Source: Chitinophaga agrisoli (GTDB lineage: Bacteria > Bacteroidota > Bacteroidia > Chitinophagales > Chitinophagaceae). Taken from it: a DNA stretch of 64,000 nt. Made by a program: the position numbers and the translations under genes. The notes beneath the pieces were generated by a model that searched no databases, had not been told where the DNA came from, and saw only the letters and a list, made by a program, of their open reading frames with translations. This document shows, in pieces, positions 1-10,144 of the stretch. Within the stretch, counting starts at the first letter, position 1. Each line of letters starts with the position of its first letter. The stretch covers positions 124,001-188,000 of the forward strand of contig NZ_VUOC01000004.1 of the NCBI RefSeq assembly GCF_008386695.1, given 5' to 3'.

Positions 1-370
1 TATCCACGGGGTGCGCGGCGCCGATATTGGTGCCAGGGGCCATAGCCGCCACATGAGCCGCCATGGTGATAAAAACGCCTGCAGAGCCGGCGTGGGCGCC
101 GCCAGGATACACATATACGATCACCGGCACCGGAGCGGCCAGGAGATCGCTGACAATGACGCGGGTAGATTTGAGCAGGCCGCCAGGCGTGTTCAGCTGT
201 ATAAGCAGGCAGGCGGCTTTTTCCCGGGCCGCTTTTTCAATGCCTTCATGGATGAAAGCGGCGGAAACGGGATTTATGCTGCCATCAATTTTTATCGCGA
301 TCACTTGCTGCGCAAAAAGAACGGATGGAGAGATAAATAAACAGCAACAGAAGATAACAAACGGCTTCAT
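1..370 (-). CDS. NfeD-type membrane serine protease (ClpP-class), C-terminus cut by the window edge
   Basis: Only the first 123 codons are present; the gene runs off the left edge. The ATG at 370 opens a signal peptide (MKPFVIFCCCLFISPSVLFAQ). A ClpP/crotonase-like fold follows: VIAIKIDGSINPVSAAFI, then LIQLNTPGGLLKSTR, then AGSAGVFITMAAHVAAMAPG. The Ser in GSAG is where NfeD1b/SppA-like proteases carry the nucleophile. Full-length members add several membrane helices and an OB-like NfeD domain, which lie outside the window. They are thought to act in membrane protein quality control with stomatin-like partners. The family call rests on these motifs and is good. The partner gene, usually adjacent, is not visible. 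Confidence 0.82.
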   Translation of the reverse strand, partial: MKPFVIFCCCLFISPSVLFAQQVIAIKIDGSINPVSAAFIHEGIEKAAREKAACLLIQLNTPGGLLKSTRVIVSDLLAAPVPVIVYVYPGGAHAGSAGVFITMAAHVAAMAPGTNIGAAHPVD

Positions 371-750
371 AAAACTGCTGGATTGATGAAGCGGCTACGG
401 AGCTGCGTATAGAATTGCGTGTCAGACTAGTTACTGTAAGTTACGTAAAAGCCGGGAAAGATGTGCAATAAGCAGGTTTTGCAAACGAATTAAGGCTCAA
501 TATTTTATGTATTATATATCGATCATAATTTACATTATGTTAAATAGCATAAAGGAGAAATTAGGATGGGTATCCCCTGGCTGTATGTTGTTGATCTAAA
601 TTTCCGCGATAATTTTCGTAACTTCCTGCTACACAAAATAACAGCGTATGTTATTCCTTGATCTGCTTTTTACGATCGCAAACGAATTGCTTAAGAGAGT
701 CATGAAGCGAAAAACAGTTGCCTGAAACCGGGCAACCTGTAAAAATATAA
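371..750. other. Gene-free AT-rich spacer
   Basis: About 380 bases lie between the start of the NfeD-type gene (reading left) and the terminator of the glutaminase-like gene. No reading frame here looks like protein. It should contain the promoter of the NfeD-type gene, but I could not find a convincing TAnnTTTG element on the minus strand. Confidence 0.5.
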
Positions 751-787
751 GCGGGCATTTTATCCTTATAAAGGATTGAATGCCCGC
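751..787 (-). terminator. Intrinsic terminator after the glutaminase-like gene
   Basis: GCGGGCATT pairs with AATGCCCGC, and inside it ATCCTT pairs with AAGGAT around a very short loop. T-rich sequence flanks both sides, so it could work in either direction. It begins 25 bases past the stop codon of the minus-strand gene and probably ends the sigma-FecR-SusCD-sulfatase-glutaminase operon. Confidence 0.75.
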
Positions 788-811
788 TTTTTTGCGTTTG
801 TTTCTCCTGTT

Positions 812-3283
812 TTACTTCATCTTATCACGCAGCACCTTCATAAAATATCCCCCTACCACGCTCCTGGCCTGGAAACCTACCATTTTCCCGTCCGTAGTCT
901 CGTGCCAGTCAGATAACGGCACCCTGGATGTAGTTTCGGTAGCATATTTGTATATCGGGCTCACCAGCGCGTCAAAATCCGCTTTATTCTCTGCCATGGC
1001 GGCTGTCCACATGATCCAGTCGGATTTGGTGTAGGTCTTGCGGCTATCCAGCGGCAGGCCAAATGGCTGCTGGTGCGCCAGGTAAAATTTCATTTCTGTG
1101 TCGTATACCTTGGCGGGGAACAGTCCCAGGTGCAATACTTTGTCCCATACCATATTGTATTTCTGGCTCCAGGTATCTTTGTTGTCAAATACCAGCGCAT
1201 AATGGTCGCCAGCGTCATCTTTTTCTATCCAGTTCTGGGCCATCTCAGCAGCCATTTTCTTGTATTTGCTGGCAGCGTCTTTCTGTCCCAGCATTTCCGC
1301 CATCTGGGCGTATGCGCCTATGGCTACAATGGCTTTTACAGAAAGGTTGGCGTTGTGCGCCAGGTGGCCTGCAAAATCATCGGTACAAAGCTGGTTACCG
1401 GGGTCAAAACCGGCTTCCGCCAGGTAATTGGTCCAGGTGGTAAGCACTTGCCAATGCTTGCGGGCATAGGCCGGGCTTTTTTCTGCTTTTACAATAGCGG
1501 CTGCGAGGATGATCATGTTACCGCACTCCTCTACCGGCATGTCTTCGCCGTAAGTTTGGCCGTTGGCCAGCGGGTACGTGCCCAGGTCATGAGCTGCAAA
1601 CGGCTTTTGCCATTTACCGCTTTCGCTATAGTAAAAGATCCCGTTCAGCATACCTTTCAGCAGTTCTGGATTATAAACCAGGTACATGGGCGCTGAAGGA
1701 TAAGTCACATCCACGGTGTTGATAGAGCCATTGCTGAAATTCTCTTTAGACAGCCAAAGCAGGTCACCCTGTGGGCTTTTTACCAGGTGATGCGCAGCAA
1801 TGCTCTGGCGGTAAGCCATCACGCATAAACGGGCGTACTGCTCTCCTCCTGACTTCAAAGCGTCATTATAGATCTGCGCATCTGTTTTACCACAGGTGCG
1901 TAATACGCTGGCATAGTTGCGGGATGCTTTGGCCAGCATACCTTCCATTGTGGCGCCGGGCGTATTACGCCACCAGGGCCGCAGGTTGGTATGGAAATAC
2001 TGAATAGCGTACTGGTCGTCATAACCCACCATCAGGTAGCGGGATACCGTATCACGGCCTACTTTACCCAGCGTCAGTATGGTGTTCAGCATCAGCTGTT
2101 TACCGGTGCTGCCAGTATCGCCGGCAGGTTTGTTAAGGAATGAAGGGATGGCGGCATCTTCCTGTGTAATATATTGCTGTACAGCCCCAGGCGCTGCCAC
2201 ATACATATAGCCCCAGTCTATGCGGATGTTATCCCCTTTCTTTTGCAGTACGGGTTGTTCCGTAGTACCTGCTTTTAGGATCTTTAAGCCGCTGTTGCTA
2301 TAGGCGGAAGCATGCACTTCCTGCGTAGGCTGGTTCACGGCAATATCTGTACTGGCGCCTTGGTAAACGATTACGTTGTGGGGCTGCGCATCAGCGGAGC
2401 TGGCCTGGTAAGTAATATAAGATACCGGAGACGACAGCAGCGCCAGGTCATTCAGTATCAGCGGAGAGGTAAAACTAACGCGTAGGTTCACCGGTCCGCA
2501 ATTAAAAGTGTAGATGGTTTGGGTAGCCGTTACCGTTACACCGGTCTGTTCTGCTGTTTTTACGGCGGCATCTGTTGGGCGCTCTGCTTCTTCCATTAAA
2601 CCTGCATCCAGCCAGGAGCCGCCGCCTGTATTGCGGCAATGCATGGCCAGCACATTCTCCCCGGCTACTAATTTGTTCTTAGCGTCGTCTGAGAGGGTTA
2701 TCATCTGGTAATCGCCATTGGCGCCGCCTTCACGGGCAATGCGCTGGCCGTTCAGAAATACCTGTACGCCATCGTCGTGGTATACTTTCAGCACCAGCCG
2801 TCCCTGGGGCACACTGGCCAGCTTGAACTTACGGCGGATCCAGAGGTCTTTGCCGGTCCAGGGTGTGCCTGCTTTAGCCCGGTCATCGCCAAAAGGCGCA
2901 GCGCCGGTCTTCCAGTTACTATCATCAAAAGAAGCCTGCTCCCAGCCAGCTGGCGGGGCTGTCTCCATCTGGTATTGACAGGTATAGGGCTGCTCATCTC
3001 CTGCCGCCAGCAAGGGCTTATACAGCGGAGCCGGTTTGCCCATAAAACGGTAGTATCCGTCATCCACCTTTACAAGACCCAGTAATGATTGTGAGCGGCC
3101 GGTCCAGTGCCGGGTACCGGAAGCGTTTAATGCATCGGTATTGGACCAGATGCTGAAATACGTGTGATGTGTAATAAGCGGGTAAGCCGGCAGTTTGTCC
3201 TGCGAGTGCGCCACATTTCCCAGCGCCATAGCTGTTACCAGACCGGTGGCCTGGCAACACAGTTTTTTGAATAGTCCTTTCAT
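812..3283 (-). CDS. Secreted glutaminase-like protein (DUF4964/DUF5127/DUF4965/DUF1793 type)
   Basis: An 823-residue exported protein; residues 1-28 form a signal peptide ending VAHSQ. The start PAYPLITHHTYFSIWSNTDA and the tail (DWHETTDGKMVGFQARSVVG, then GGYFMKVL) match the fungal GtaA-like glutaminase family as found in Bacteroidota. Residues ~100-235 look like an inserted galactose-binding-like beta-sandwich (FDDSNWKTGAAPFG, LWIRRKF, VYHDDGVQVFLNGQ). The DUF4965/DUF1793 alpha/alpha-barrel occupies roughly 450-823. True glutaminase activity is established for few members, so a role in releasing amide or sugar groups from a glycoprotein-like substrate is inference. It is last in a same-strand run behind SusC, SusD and a sulfatase. 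Confidence 0.8.
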   Translation of the reverse strand: MKGLFKKLCCQATGLVTAMALGNVAHSQDKLPAYPLITHHTYFSIWSNTDALNASGTRHWTGRSQSLLGLVKVDDGYYRFMGKPAPLYKPLLAAGDEQPYTCQYQMETAPPAGWEQASFDDSNWKTGAAPFGDDRAKAGTPWTGKDLWIRRKFKLASVPQGRLVLKVYHDDGVQVFLNGQRIAREGGANGDYQMITLSDDAKNKLVAGENVLAMHCRNTGGGSWLDAGLMEEAERPTDAAVKTAEQTGVTVTATQTIYTFNCGPVNLRVSFTSPLILNDLALLSSPVSYITYQASSADAQPHNVIVYQGASTDIAVNQPTQEVHASAYSNSGLKILKAGTTEQPVLQKKGDNIRIDWGYMYVAAPGAVQQYITQEDAAIPSFLNKPAGDTGSTGKQLMLNTILTLGKVGRDTVSRYLMVGYDDQYAIQYFHTNLRPWWRNTPGATMEGMLAKASRNYASVLRTCGKTDAQIYNDALKSGGEQYARLCVMAYRQSIAAHHLVKSPQGDLLWLSKENFSNGSINTVDVTYPSAPMYLVYNPELLKGMLNGIFYYSESGKWQKPFAAHDLGTYPLANGQTYGEDMPVEECGNMIILAAAIVKAEKSPAYARKHWQVLTTWTNYLAEAGFDPGNQLCTDDFAGHLAHNANLSVKAIVAIGAYAQMAEMLGQKDAASKYKKMAAEMAQNWIEKDDAGDHYALVFDNKDTWSQKYNMVWDKVLHLGLFPAKVYDTEMKFYLAHQQPFGLPLDSRKTYTKSDWIMWTAAMAENKADFDALVSPIYKYATETTSRVPLSDWHETTDGKMVGFQARSVVGGYFMKVLRDKMK

Positions 3284-3353
3284 GAAATAAATACGTGGTT
3301 ATTACTTAATTATGGTTTCACCTGATGAGCGGATAAGATACGGCGTTATTTAT

Positions 3354-5078
3354 TTAATGCCGCTTTTTTCCGGGTTTTGGGAAAACCTGGTGGGTATTCG
3401 CCCATTGCCGCCACAGGCTATCCAGCTGCTGTACTTTCTCCGGGTGCTGCGCAGCCAGGTCCTGGGTTTCTGTTCTGTCGGCAGCCAGGTTATACAGATG
3501 CCAGGTGCTGTCATTGCTAAGGGAAACCAGCTTCCACGCTCCTAACCTGGCGTAACGCGCGCCAAAATGCTCATTAAAAAGCGCTTCATGGCCCGGCGTT
3601 TCCCGGCCGCTGAAGGAAGGCAGCAGGCTAATACCTGTAGTGGGCGTTACCGGGCGGCCATTATACTCCTTAGGATAAGTAGCGCCCGCCAGCTCCGCAA
3701 AAGTGCTCATGAAATCCATTACATGGCCTACATGAGGGCTAAAACCGCCTTTTTTAGCGGTAATACCTTTGGGCCAGAAAGCTATCAGGGGCGTGTGTAC
3801 GCCGCCTTCATAGGATTCTGCTTTCCAGTACTGATAGGGCGTATTGGCTACATTTGCCCAGCGCTGGCCAATGGAGGAATACGTGGTTTCCGGGCCAGGC
3901 ATGGCCTGCTTCTGTGTGGCGTACACGATCTTACGCCCGTCGCGGGTTTCGCTGGGACGGTCAAAACCGGGGCCGTAAGCGGCGCAATTCTCTGCGCTGG
4001 CGCCATTATCGGACAGGAACAGGATCAGCGTATTATCCAGCTGGCCGTTTTGTTTCAGCGCATTAATGATGCGGCCAATGCCCTGGTCCATCCGGTCGAT
4101 CATAGCGGCGTGTACGGCCATGGCCATAGCGTCCCATTCTTTGGTGGGGTTGTCTTCCCAGCGCAGGTCATCTTTCCAGCGTTTAGATAGCTTTGTCTTG
4201 GCCGGGTCTATCAGGCCCAGTTTCACCATACGTTGATAACGGGCTTCCCGGGTCGCCTCCCAGCCTCCTTTGTAAGTATCCTTGTATTTGGCTATGTCTT
4301 CCGGCAGCGCCTGTAAAGGCCAATGCGGCGCATTCTCCGCCACGTACAGGAAAAAAGGCTGGGATGACTGAGCGTATCCGTTAATGTAAGCCACAGCCGT
4401 ATCGTTGATCGCATCTGTATGGTAATAATTGGCCGGCACCTCCCTGATGGGCGTAGTACCGCTTACCAGGCTAAAAGGATCGTAAAAGTCTACCACGCCC
4501 CAGATGGTGCCAAAGAATTTCTCAAATCCACGGCTGGTAGGATACTGGCTGATGGGTGAAAACTCGTTGTAAAACTTATGATGGTTCAGCCAATCCAGCT
4601 GATCCTGCTGGCTGCCCTGGCCGTTAGTATTGGACACGTGCCATTTGCCTGACATAGCGGTATGATAACCTGCGGTCTTAAGTACTTCCGCCAGCGTTAC
4701 CGCATTCTCCGTAATATGGCCCCGGTAACCGGGTTCATCTTCCGCATCCGTCATTTTGCCGATACCAGCCTGCTGGTTATATAAACCTGTGAGCAGCGAG
4801 GCCCTGGTGGGGCAGCAACGGGAGGTGTTATAAAACTGCGTGTACCGGATGCCGTTACCAGCCAGCCAGTCTATATTGGGCGTATGTACTTCCCCGCCAT
4901 AACAGCCCAGGTCAGAAAAGCCCATATCATCCGCCAGAATAACGATGATATTAGGACGTTTGGGCCTGGCCGGCGGCGGCGCAGGGTTGTTACGCCGGAA
5001 AGCGCTTAACGCTACCAGCGAAACGCCGCTTAATAATAACAAGGCAATAAAAATGGGTTGTTTCTTCATATACGTCAT
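3354..5078 (-). CDS. Type I sulfatase (arylsulfatase family, formylglycine-dependent)
   Basis: A 574-residue exported sulfatase. The signature CCPTRASLLTG (residues 88-98) fits C-x-P-x-R; Cys88 is the residue converted to formylglycine. The metal-binding PNIIVILADDMGFSDLGC (Asp50, Asp51) and LSDNGASAENC motifs are present. The N-terminus is a signal anchor. An alternative ATG at 5069 (MKKQPIF...) fits the signal peptide slightly better than the one at 5078. It starts 10 bases after the SusD stop, so it is co-transcribed with the importer. No maturase (FGE or anSME) gene is in the window, so activation must come from elsewhere. The substrate, a sulfate ester imported by the SusCD pair, is not determined. 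Confidence 0.92.
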   Translation of the reverse strand: MTYMKKQPIFIALLLLSGVSLVALSAFRRNNPAPPPARPKRPNIIVILADDMGFSDLGCYGGEVHTPNIDWLAGNGIRYTQFYNTSRCCPTRASLLTGLYNQQAGIGKMTDAEDEPGYRGHITENAVTLAEVLKTAGYHTAMSGKWHVSNTNGQGSQQDQLDWLNHHKFYNEFSPISQYPTSRGFEKFFGTIWGVVDFYDPFSLVSGTTPIREVPANYYHTDAINDTAVAYINGYAQSSQPFFLYVAENAPHWPLQALPEDIAKYKDTYKGGWEATREARYQRMVKLGLIDPAKTKLSKRWKDDLRWEDNPTKEWDAMAMAVHAAMIDRMDQGIGRIINALKQNGQLDNTLILFLSDNGASAENCAAYGPGFDRPSETRDGRKIVYATQKQAMPGPETTYSSIGQRWANVANTPYQYWKAESYEGGVHTPLIAFWPKGITAKKGGFSPHVGHVMDFMSTFAELAGATYPKEYNGRPVTPTTGISLLPSFSGRETPGHEALFNEHFGARYARLGAWKLVSLSNDSTWHLYNLAADRTETQDLAAQHPEKVQQLDSLWRQWANTHQVFPKPGKKRH

Positions 5079-5088
5079 ATGGTTTCCG

Positions 5089-6672
5089 TTACCAATTAGG
5101 ATTCTGTACCAGGTTCTTGTTCAGGATGATCTCCTGCTGTGGAATGGGCCAAAGATAATCGCGCTGTGGATTAAATGAGCGGATAAAGCTGTTATTGACC
5201 ACCGTGGTCAATACGCCGTTCTTTACATAGGTCATTCCTTTTATAGGGCCGGGATAAATGGTTTCCGCCGTTTTCCAGCGCCGGATATCAGTGGTATGGA
5301 GGCCTTCAAAGGCCAGTTCCACGGTGCGCTCATGCCGTACCGCCGCTCTCAGCTGAGTTTGGGATAAGCCGGTGGCCAGCGGCGGCATATTTACATCCGG
5401 GCGTTGCCTTACCTGGTTAATGGCGTCGTATACGCTCTGGTCCAGCTGGTTCTGTTCAATTTTTGCCTCTGCATAGGTGAGCAGCACTTCCGGGTAGCGG
5501 ATCACGATAATATTGATACCACAGTTGCCTGGCGTGCCCAGGTCTTCCGGGTTGATGTATTTACGTACGTTAAAACCCGTGGTGGTGGCCCAAAGGTTAC
5601 CGCCGCCAATAGCGTCCGCAGTGCCGCTGCCTGGTGTGGAATTATAGACCTTACCGTTTACAAGCGTATCGCCGGGCGCATATATGGAGTAATGCAGCCG
5701 GGGATCGCGGTTATCATACGGTTTGTAGGGATCAAAGCCGCTGGCGGGATCTGTGATGGGTTTACCGTTGGCCATTTCATATTCATCCGCCATCTGTTTG
5801 GTAGGCACTACCTGCGGCACGGCAGATGCCAGGGAGGCCGGCGCCATAGAGGAAAAGATGGTATTGGAATAGATGTCTTTGGCAAACTCCTTATCCATGA
5901 TCACTTCACTGTTATTCTCTGCAGCATAGCTGAATAGCTGTTTATAAGCCGGATACAGCGTGTACACATTCAGGTCCATTACCGCTTTGGCGGCGGTGGC
6001 AGCCTCCGCATAACGGCCTGCATACAGCATGGCGCGTGCTTTCAGCGCCAGGGCGGCCCCTTTTGTGATGCGGCCCTTGTCTGCCTGTGTATTGGGCAGC
6101 AAAGGCGCGGCTATATCCAGTTCGTTGGCGATAAAGTCATAGATAGCGCCTGCATCTGTACGGCTTAATTGCACGCCTTCATCAATGGTAATACCGGTGG
6201 TGGTAAGCGGCACTGCGCCAAACCAGCCTACCAGGCGCAGGTAATAATAAGCGCGTAAGGTCCGCACCTCTCCTTTGCGGCTGTTTACCAACGAGGCATT
6301 GCTCACGGTGATCTTGTCTACATTATCCAGGAAATAATTAGCCGCGCGGATACCCCTGTAGCAGTTAGTATACACATCTGCAAAGCGGCCATTCTGCGCA
6401 TCGGCTACGCCCTGGTCTACGGGGGCGTATTCTGTACCGGTGGTATTGAAATGGCCTATATCAGACAAGCCATCCCAGAATACGATATTAATACCATCCA
6501 GATAGGTATACACGGCGGTGGCGGCATTGGTTGCATCTGCATCTGTTTTCCAGTAGATCTCTGAAGAGATCCTGTCTGTGGGCGGCGTTTTGAGCAGGTC
6601 CGGACGGCAGGATGCCAGCGCGGCCAGGCCCAGTATAAATAAAGCAACGCGATATATATGATTGGTATTCAC
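5089..6672 (-). CDS. SusD/RagB-family surface lipoprotein, GTG start
   Basis: A 527-residue substrate-binding lipoprotein, partner of the SusC porin just upstream (19-base gap). The signal peptide ends in the lipobox LASC (Cys22) followed by RPDLLKTPPTD. The TPR-like body is recognisable from ADATNAATAVYTYLDG, VRTLRAYYYLRLVGWFG and the C-terminal ERTVELAFEGLHTTDIRRWK and YLWPIPQQEI motifs. The start codon is GTG at 6672; no ATG lies upstream in frame before the SusC stop. It should sit at the cell surface and capture the substrate for SusC. The ligand cannot be read from the sequence, though sulfatase and glutaminase neighbours suggest a sulfated or amide-bearing polymer. Confidence 0.95.
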   Translation of the reverse strand: MNTNHIYRVALFILGLAALASCRPDLLKTPPTDRISSEIYWKTDADATNAATAVYTYLDGINIVFWDGLSDIGHFNTTGTEYAPVDQGVADAQNGRFADVYTNCYRGIRAANYFLDNVDKITVSNASLVNSRKGEVRTLRAYYYLRLVGWFGAVPLTTTGITIDEGVQLSRTDAGAIYDFIANELDIAAPLLPNTQADKGRITKGAALALKARAMLYAGRYAEAATAAKAVMDLNVYTLYPAYKQLFSYAAENNSEVIMDKEFAKDIYSNTIFSSMAPASLASAVPQVVPTKQMADEYEMANGKPITDPASGFDPYKPYDNRDPRLHYSIYAPGDTLVNGKVYNSTPGSGTADAIGGGNLWATTTGFNVRKYINPEDLGTPGNCGINIIVIRYPEVLLTYAEAKIEQNQLDQSVYDAINQVRQRPDVNMPPLATGLSQTQLRAAVRHERTVELAFEGLHTTDIRRWKTAETIYPGPIKGMTYVKNGVLTTVVNNSFIRSFNPQRDYLWPIPQQEIILNKNLVQNPNW

Positions 6673-6691
6673 AGCTTCTTCATTTAATCAG

Positions 6692-9600
6692 TTAGAAATT
6701 AACATTAGCGCCTAAAGTGTATACCCTGGTCTGCGGGTAATAATCAGCGCGGCCTGTCGGGAATTCCGGGTCTATGCCCCATTCATTGGCTTTTGAAATG
6801 GTAAAGAGGTTAGCCCCGGCCAGGTATACCCTGGCTTTTTTGATTTTGATCCTGTCTGTAAGGGATTTGGGCAGCGTATACCCTAATTGCAGTGATTTTA
6901 CGCGGATATAACCGGTGTGGATCACCCAGAAATCAGAGATCTGGGCATTCTTATCCGTGAATTTCTGCGGACGGGCAAAACGGGCGTCTGTATGCTCCGG
7001 CGTCCAGTAATCCTTCTCAATATCGATCACAAAACCCTGGTTATTGCCGGCATCCGCAAAAGCGCCGGAGATACGGGCATCCTGTTTCAGTGCGCCCTGC
7101 AGGAATAGATACAGGTCAAAATTGCCATACTGGAAATTGGAAGTGAGGCCAAACGTGTAGTGCGGGAACGGATCGCCGATCATGGTGCGGTCATCCGCCG
7201 TGATCTTATGATCACCGGTCAGGTCTACATACTTGATATCACCGGGGAAAGTGTTGGTATCGTACTTGGCGGATTTTGCCACATCATCAGCATCCTTATA
7301 CAAACCATCTGTCTTAAAGCCCCAGAGCACGCCTATCGGCAGGCCCGTCTTATTCGCATACAGGCCATCATTGGGCGAGCCGGTGATGTATGGGCCTGTG
7401 CCTTTCAGGTCTACGATACGGTTAATGTTGTTAGAGATATTGAAATTAAACGCGTAGTGCAGCTTGTGCGACATATCCCGGTAATTAAGCCCTAGCTCCC
7501 ACCCTTTATTGGATACCACGCCAGCATTTTGTACCGGCGGGTTAAGGCCCACAGCCCCCGGTATGGCCAGGCTTAATAAGATCCCGGAGGTTTGTTTATC
7601 GTAGTAGTCAAATACAACATCCAGTTTGTTATTCAGGACGGTAGCGTCAAAACCCAGGTCCGTCTGGCGGGTGGTTTCCCATTTAATATCCCGGTTGGCA
7701 TAGTTCTGTAATGAGTAGCCCGTAGCAGCATTGCCGCCAAACACGTAGTTCAGCGTATTCAGGGCTTCATAAAAGCTATATGCATTCACTGTTTGATTAC
7801 CGGTGTTGCCATATGAGCCCCGCAGTTTAAACTCCGGGATGATGTTGGCCAGCGGCTGCCAGAATTTTTCCCGTGATATACGCCAGCCTGCGGAAAACGA
7901 AGGGAAAAAGCTGTACAGGTTATCTCCGGTAAAATTGGAAGAACCATCGTAACGGCCATTGATCTCCAGCAGGTATTTATCATCAAAATTGTAGTTCAAC
8001 CGGCCAAAATAGGAACGCAGCCCGGACTCCAGGTCCCTGCCGGTATTATCCCTGGAAGATGCTGCGCCTGCGGATAAGGCCTGTATATCGTTACTATAAA
8101 ACGTGTTGCGGAAACCGGTCAGCGTATCGCCGCGGGTATAGATCTGCGAGTAGCCGCCCAAGATCCCGAAATTATGCTTGCCCCACTGCTGCTTATATTC
8201 CAGCAGGCTGTTAATGGTTTCCTGGAAATTATTATTCCGGTTTTCATTCAGCTGGTTGGTGGCAACCGTTTTGGTACGGGAAGGGTTGTTCTCATCCACA
8301 ACGGCGTAGGTATCGCGGAATGTTTTCACCCTTTCTGCCGCGCTCACAATGGCATATTGGGTAGAGAATTTGAGCCCCTTCAGGATATTCCATTCGCCGC
8401 GCAGGTTGGCGGAGAAGGTATTAAACCAATCATTGTTATAACCGGATAAGTCGCGGTTCACCAGGGGATTATTGCCCTGGGCGCTGAGGCCATAACCGCC
8501 ATCCGGGTAACGGGGCGTTACAAACTGCGCGCCGTGCAGGGTGTTATAAAATACGTTGTAGGCATCCTGTGGCGCAGTGGTATATAACATACGGTAGTTA
8601 CCATCTGCGCTGAACCGGAATTTATCAGAGGGCGTAAAATCTGTGTTCAGGCGGATCTCACGGGCATCATTGCTGAAATTGTCCGTGATACCATCCTGTT
8701 TCATATAACGTACGGTAGCCAGTGCTTTGAACTGTTTGCTGCCGCCGCTTACAGAAAAGTTGTTGTTAAACTGTGGCGCCGCGCGGTACAGCACATTGTA
8801 AAAATCATTGGCCAGTGGATATTTGATCCGGTCCGGGCTATTGACATAGGTCTTAATATAGTCCTCTGTATAAGGTGCGGCCTGGCCGGCATTCACATAG
8901 GCCACATTTTGCTGGCGCATGTAATCCTCCGTGCTCATGGCAGTGGGATGGTTGCCCAGTTGCTGCAATGCCGCATACCCGTTGTAGGAAACGTTCAGCT
9001 GGCCTTCTTTCGCCCGTTTGGTGGTAACCAGTATTACGCCCGTAGCCGCCCTGGAGCCGTATATGGAGGTAGCCGCCGCATCTTTTAACACAGATACAGA
9101 CTCAATATCGTCCGGGTTAATATTATTGATGCCCTGCTCAATACCATCCACCAGCACCAGCGGGTTATTGCCGCTTAAGGTGGTGATACCGCGGATGCGC
9201 GCCGTTACATTAGCCCTGCCGGGCGCACCGCCCTGGTCCTGGATGGTGAGGCCGGGGGTTAAACCCTGGAAAGCCTGTACAGAGTTATTCACCGGCCGGC
9301 GGGAAATATCTTCTGCCTGTATTACGCTTACGGCGCTGGTGAGGCTTACTTTCTTCTGGGTGCCATAACCCACTACCACCACCATATCCTTGAGCATTTT
9401 GATATCTTCTTTCAGGACGATGGTAAACTCAGTCTGACCGGCCAGGGGTATTTCCTGGGTCACGTAACCGGAATAGGATACGATCAGCACCGCATGTTCA
9501 TCCACGCCCTGGATACTGAAATGGCCGTTTGCGTCCGCCTGGGCCCCTTTTTGCGCATCTTTAATGCGAACGGTGGCGCCGATCAGTGGCTGCCCTTTGG

Positions 9601-10084
9601 CGTCTGTAACCCGTCCGCTGATATTTACCGGCGGCGGTAGCCTGTCCGGCTGTTGCGCAGGCGCTGGTTGTGGCGTAATGATGATCAGCTGATCCCTGAT
9701 CTCGTAGGACAGCCGCTGTTTGCTGCAGATCTCCCCCAGCACGGCGCTGAGCTCCTGGTCCGTAGCCTGGATGGTGACCGGCCCGGTATGCTGTAGCACG
9801 TCTTTATCAAAGATGAAATAGTAGCCGGTCTGCTTCCTTATTTCATTCAGGATTGTCTTCAGATCACTGTTCTGCCGGTGGATCGTTACTTTCTGCGCAT
9901 AGGTAGATGCGCTTACCTGTAATGTAGCTGCCAGTAATATGACCCCAGTTAGTTTCATTGACAGTAAAAAATTTCGTACGGATGATGATTGCTGAGCTGT
10001 AGCGTAGCCGCCACTGCCGCACATGGCAGTAGCCTTACAAAGTACCTTTTGTTTCATACTTTTGTACCGTTTATTGGTTTGCAT
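6692..10084 (-). CDS. SusC/RagA-family TonB-dependent receptor with STN signalling domain
   Basis: A 1130-residue outer-membrane transporter. In order it has a long N-terminal extension and signal peptide (to about residue 63, ending STYAQ), an STN domain (~64-140, FDKDVLQHTGPVTIQATDQE), a carboxypeptidase-regulatory-like domain (~152-228, ISGRVTDAKGQPLIGATV), a plug (~235-355, with LVLVDGIEQ and ATSIYGSRAATGVILVTTK) and a 22-strand-type barrel to the C-terminus. The STN domain marks it as a transducer that signals to the FecR anti-sigma factor encoded upstream. An in-frame ATG at 10057 (MKQKVL) is an alternative start. A perfect 20-base palindrome lies 10 bases upstream of the chosen ATG. 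Confidence 0.95.
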   Translation of the reverse strand: MQTNKRYKSMKQKVLCKATAMCGSGGYATAQQSSSVRNFLLSMKLTGVILLAATLQVSASTYAQKVTIHRQNSDLKTILNEIRKQTGYYFIFDKDVLQHTGPVTIQATDQELSAVLGEICSKQRLSYEIRDQLIIITPQPAPAQQPDRLPPPVNISGRVTDAKGQPLIGATVRIKDAQKGAQADANGHFSIQGVDEHAVLIVSYSGYVTQEIPLAGQTEFTIVLKEDIKMLKDMVVVVGYGTQKKVSLTSAVSVIQAEDISRRPVNNSVQAFQGLTPGLTIQDQGGAPGRANVTARIRGITTLSGNNPLVLVDGIEQGINNINPDDIESVSVLKDAAATSIYGSRAATGVILVTTKRAKEGQLNVSYNGYAALQQLGNHPTAMSTEDYMRQQNVAYVNAGQAAPYTEDYIKTYVNSPDRIKYPLANDFYNVLYRAAPQFNNNFSVSGGSKQFKALATVRYMKQDGITDNFSNDAREIRLNTDFTPSDKFRFSADGNYRMLYTTAPQDAYNVFYNTLHGAQFVTPRYPDGGYGLSAQGNNPLVNRDLSGYNNDWFNTFSANLRGEWNILKGLKFSTQYAIVSAAERVKTFRDTYAVVDENNPSRTKTVATNQLNENRNNNFQETINSLLEYKQQWGKHNFGILGGYSQIYTRGDTLTGFRNTFYSNDIQALSAGAASSRDNTGRDLESGLRSYFGRLNYNFDDKYLLEINGRYDGSSNFTGDNLYSFFPSFSAGWRISREKFWQPLANIIPEFKLRGSYGNTGNQTVNAYSFYEALNTLNYVFGGNAATGYSLQNYANRDIKWETTRQTDLGFDATVLNNKLDVVFDYYDKQTSGILLSLAIPGAVGLNPPVQNAGVVSNKGWELGLNYRDMSHKLHYAFNFNISNNINRIVDLKGTGPYITGSPNDGLYANKTGLPIGVLWGFKTDGLYKDADDVAKSAKYDTNTFPGDIKYVDLTGDHKITADDRTMIGDPFPHYTFGLTSNFQYGNFDLYLFLQGALKQDARISGAFADAGNNQGFVIDIEKDYWTPEHTDARFARPQKFTDKNAQISDFWVIHTGYIRVKSLQLGYTLPKSLTDRIKIKKARVYLAGANLFTISKANEWGIDPEFPTGRADYYPQTRVYTLGANVNF

Positions 10085-10094
10085 GATGATAGAT

Positions 10095-10114
10095 CAGGTA
10101 CCGGCCGGTACCTG
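10095..10114. promoter_or_regulatory. Perfect 20-base palindrome upstream of susC
   Basis: CAGGTACCGGCCGGTACCTG is its own reverse complement, with no spacer, and ends 10 bases before the susC ATG. It could be an operator or a translation-blocking hairpin in the leader. Only the palindrome is observed; the function is inference. Confidence 0.5.
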
Positions 10115-10144
10115 TGTGGAATTTTTCCTGCATAGCCAGAACAT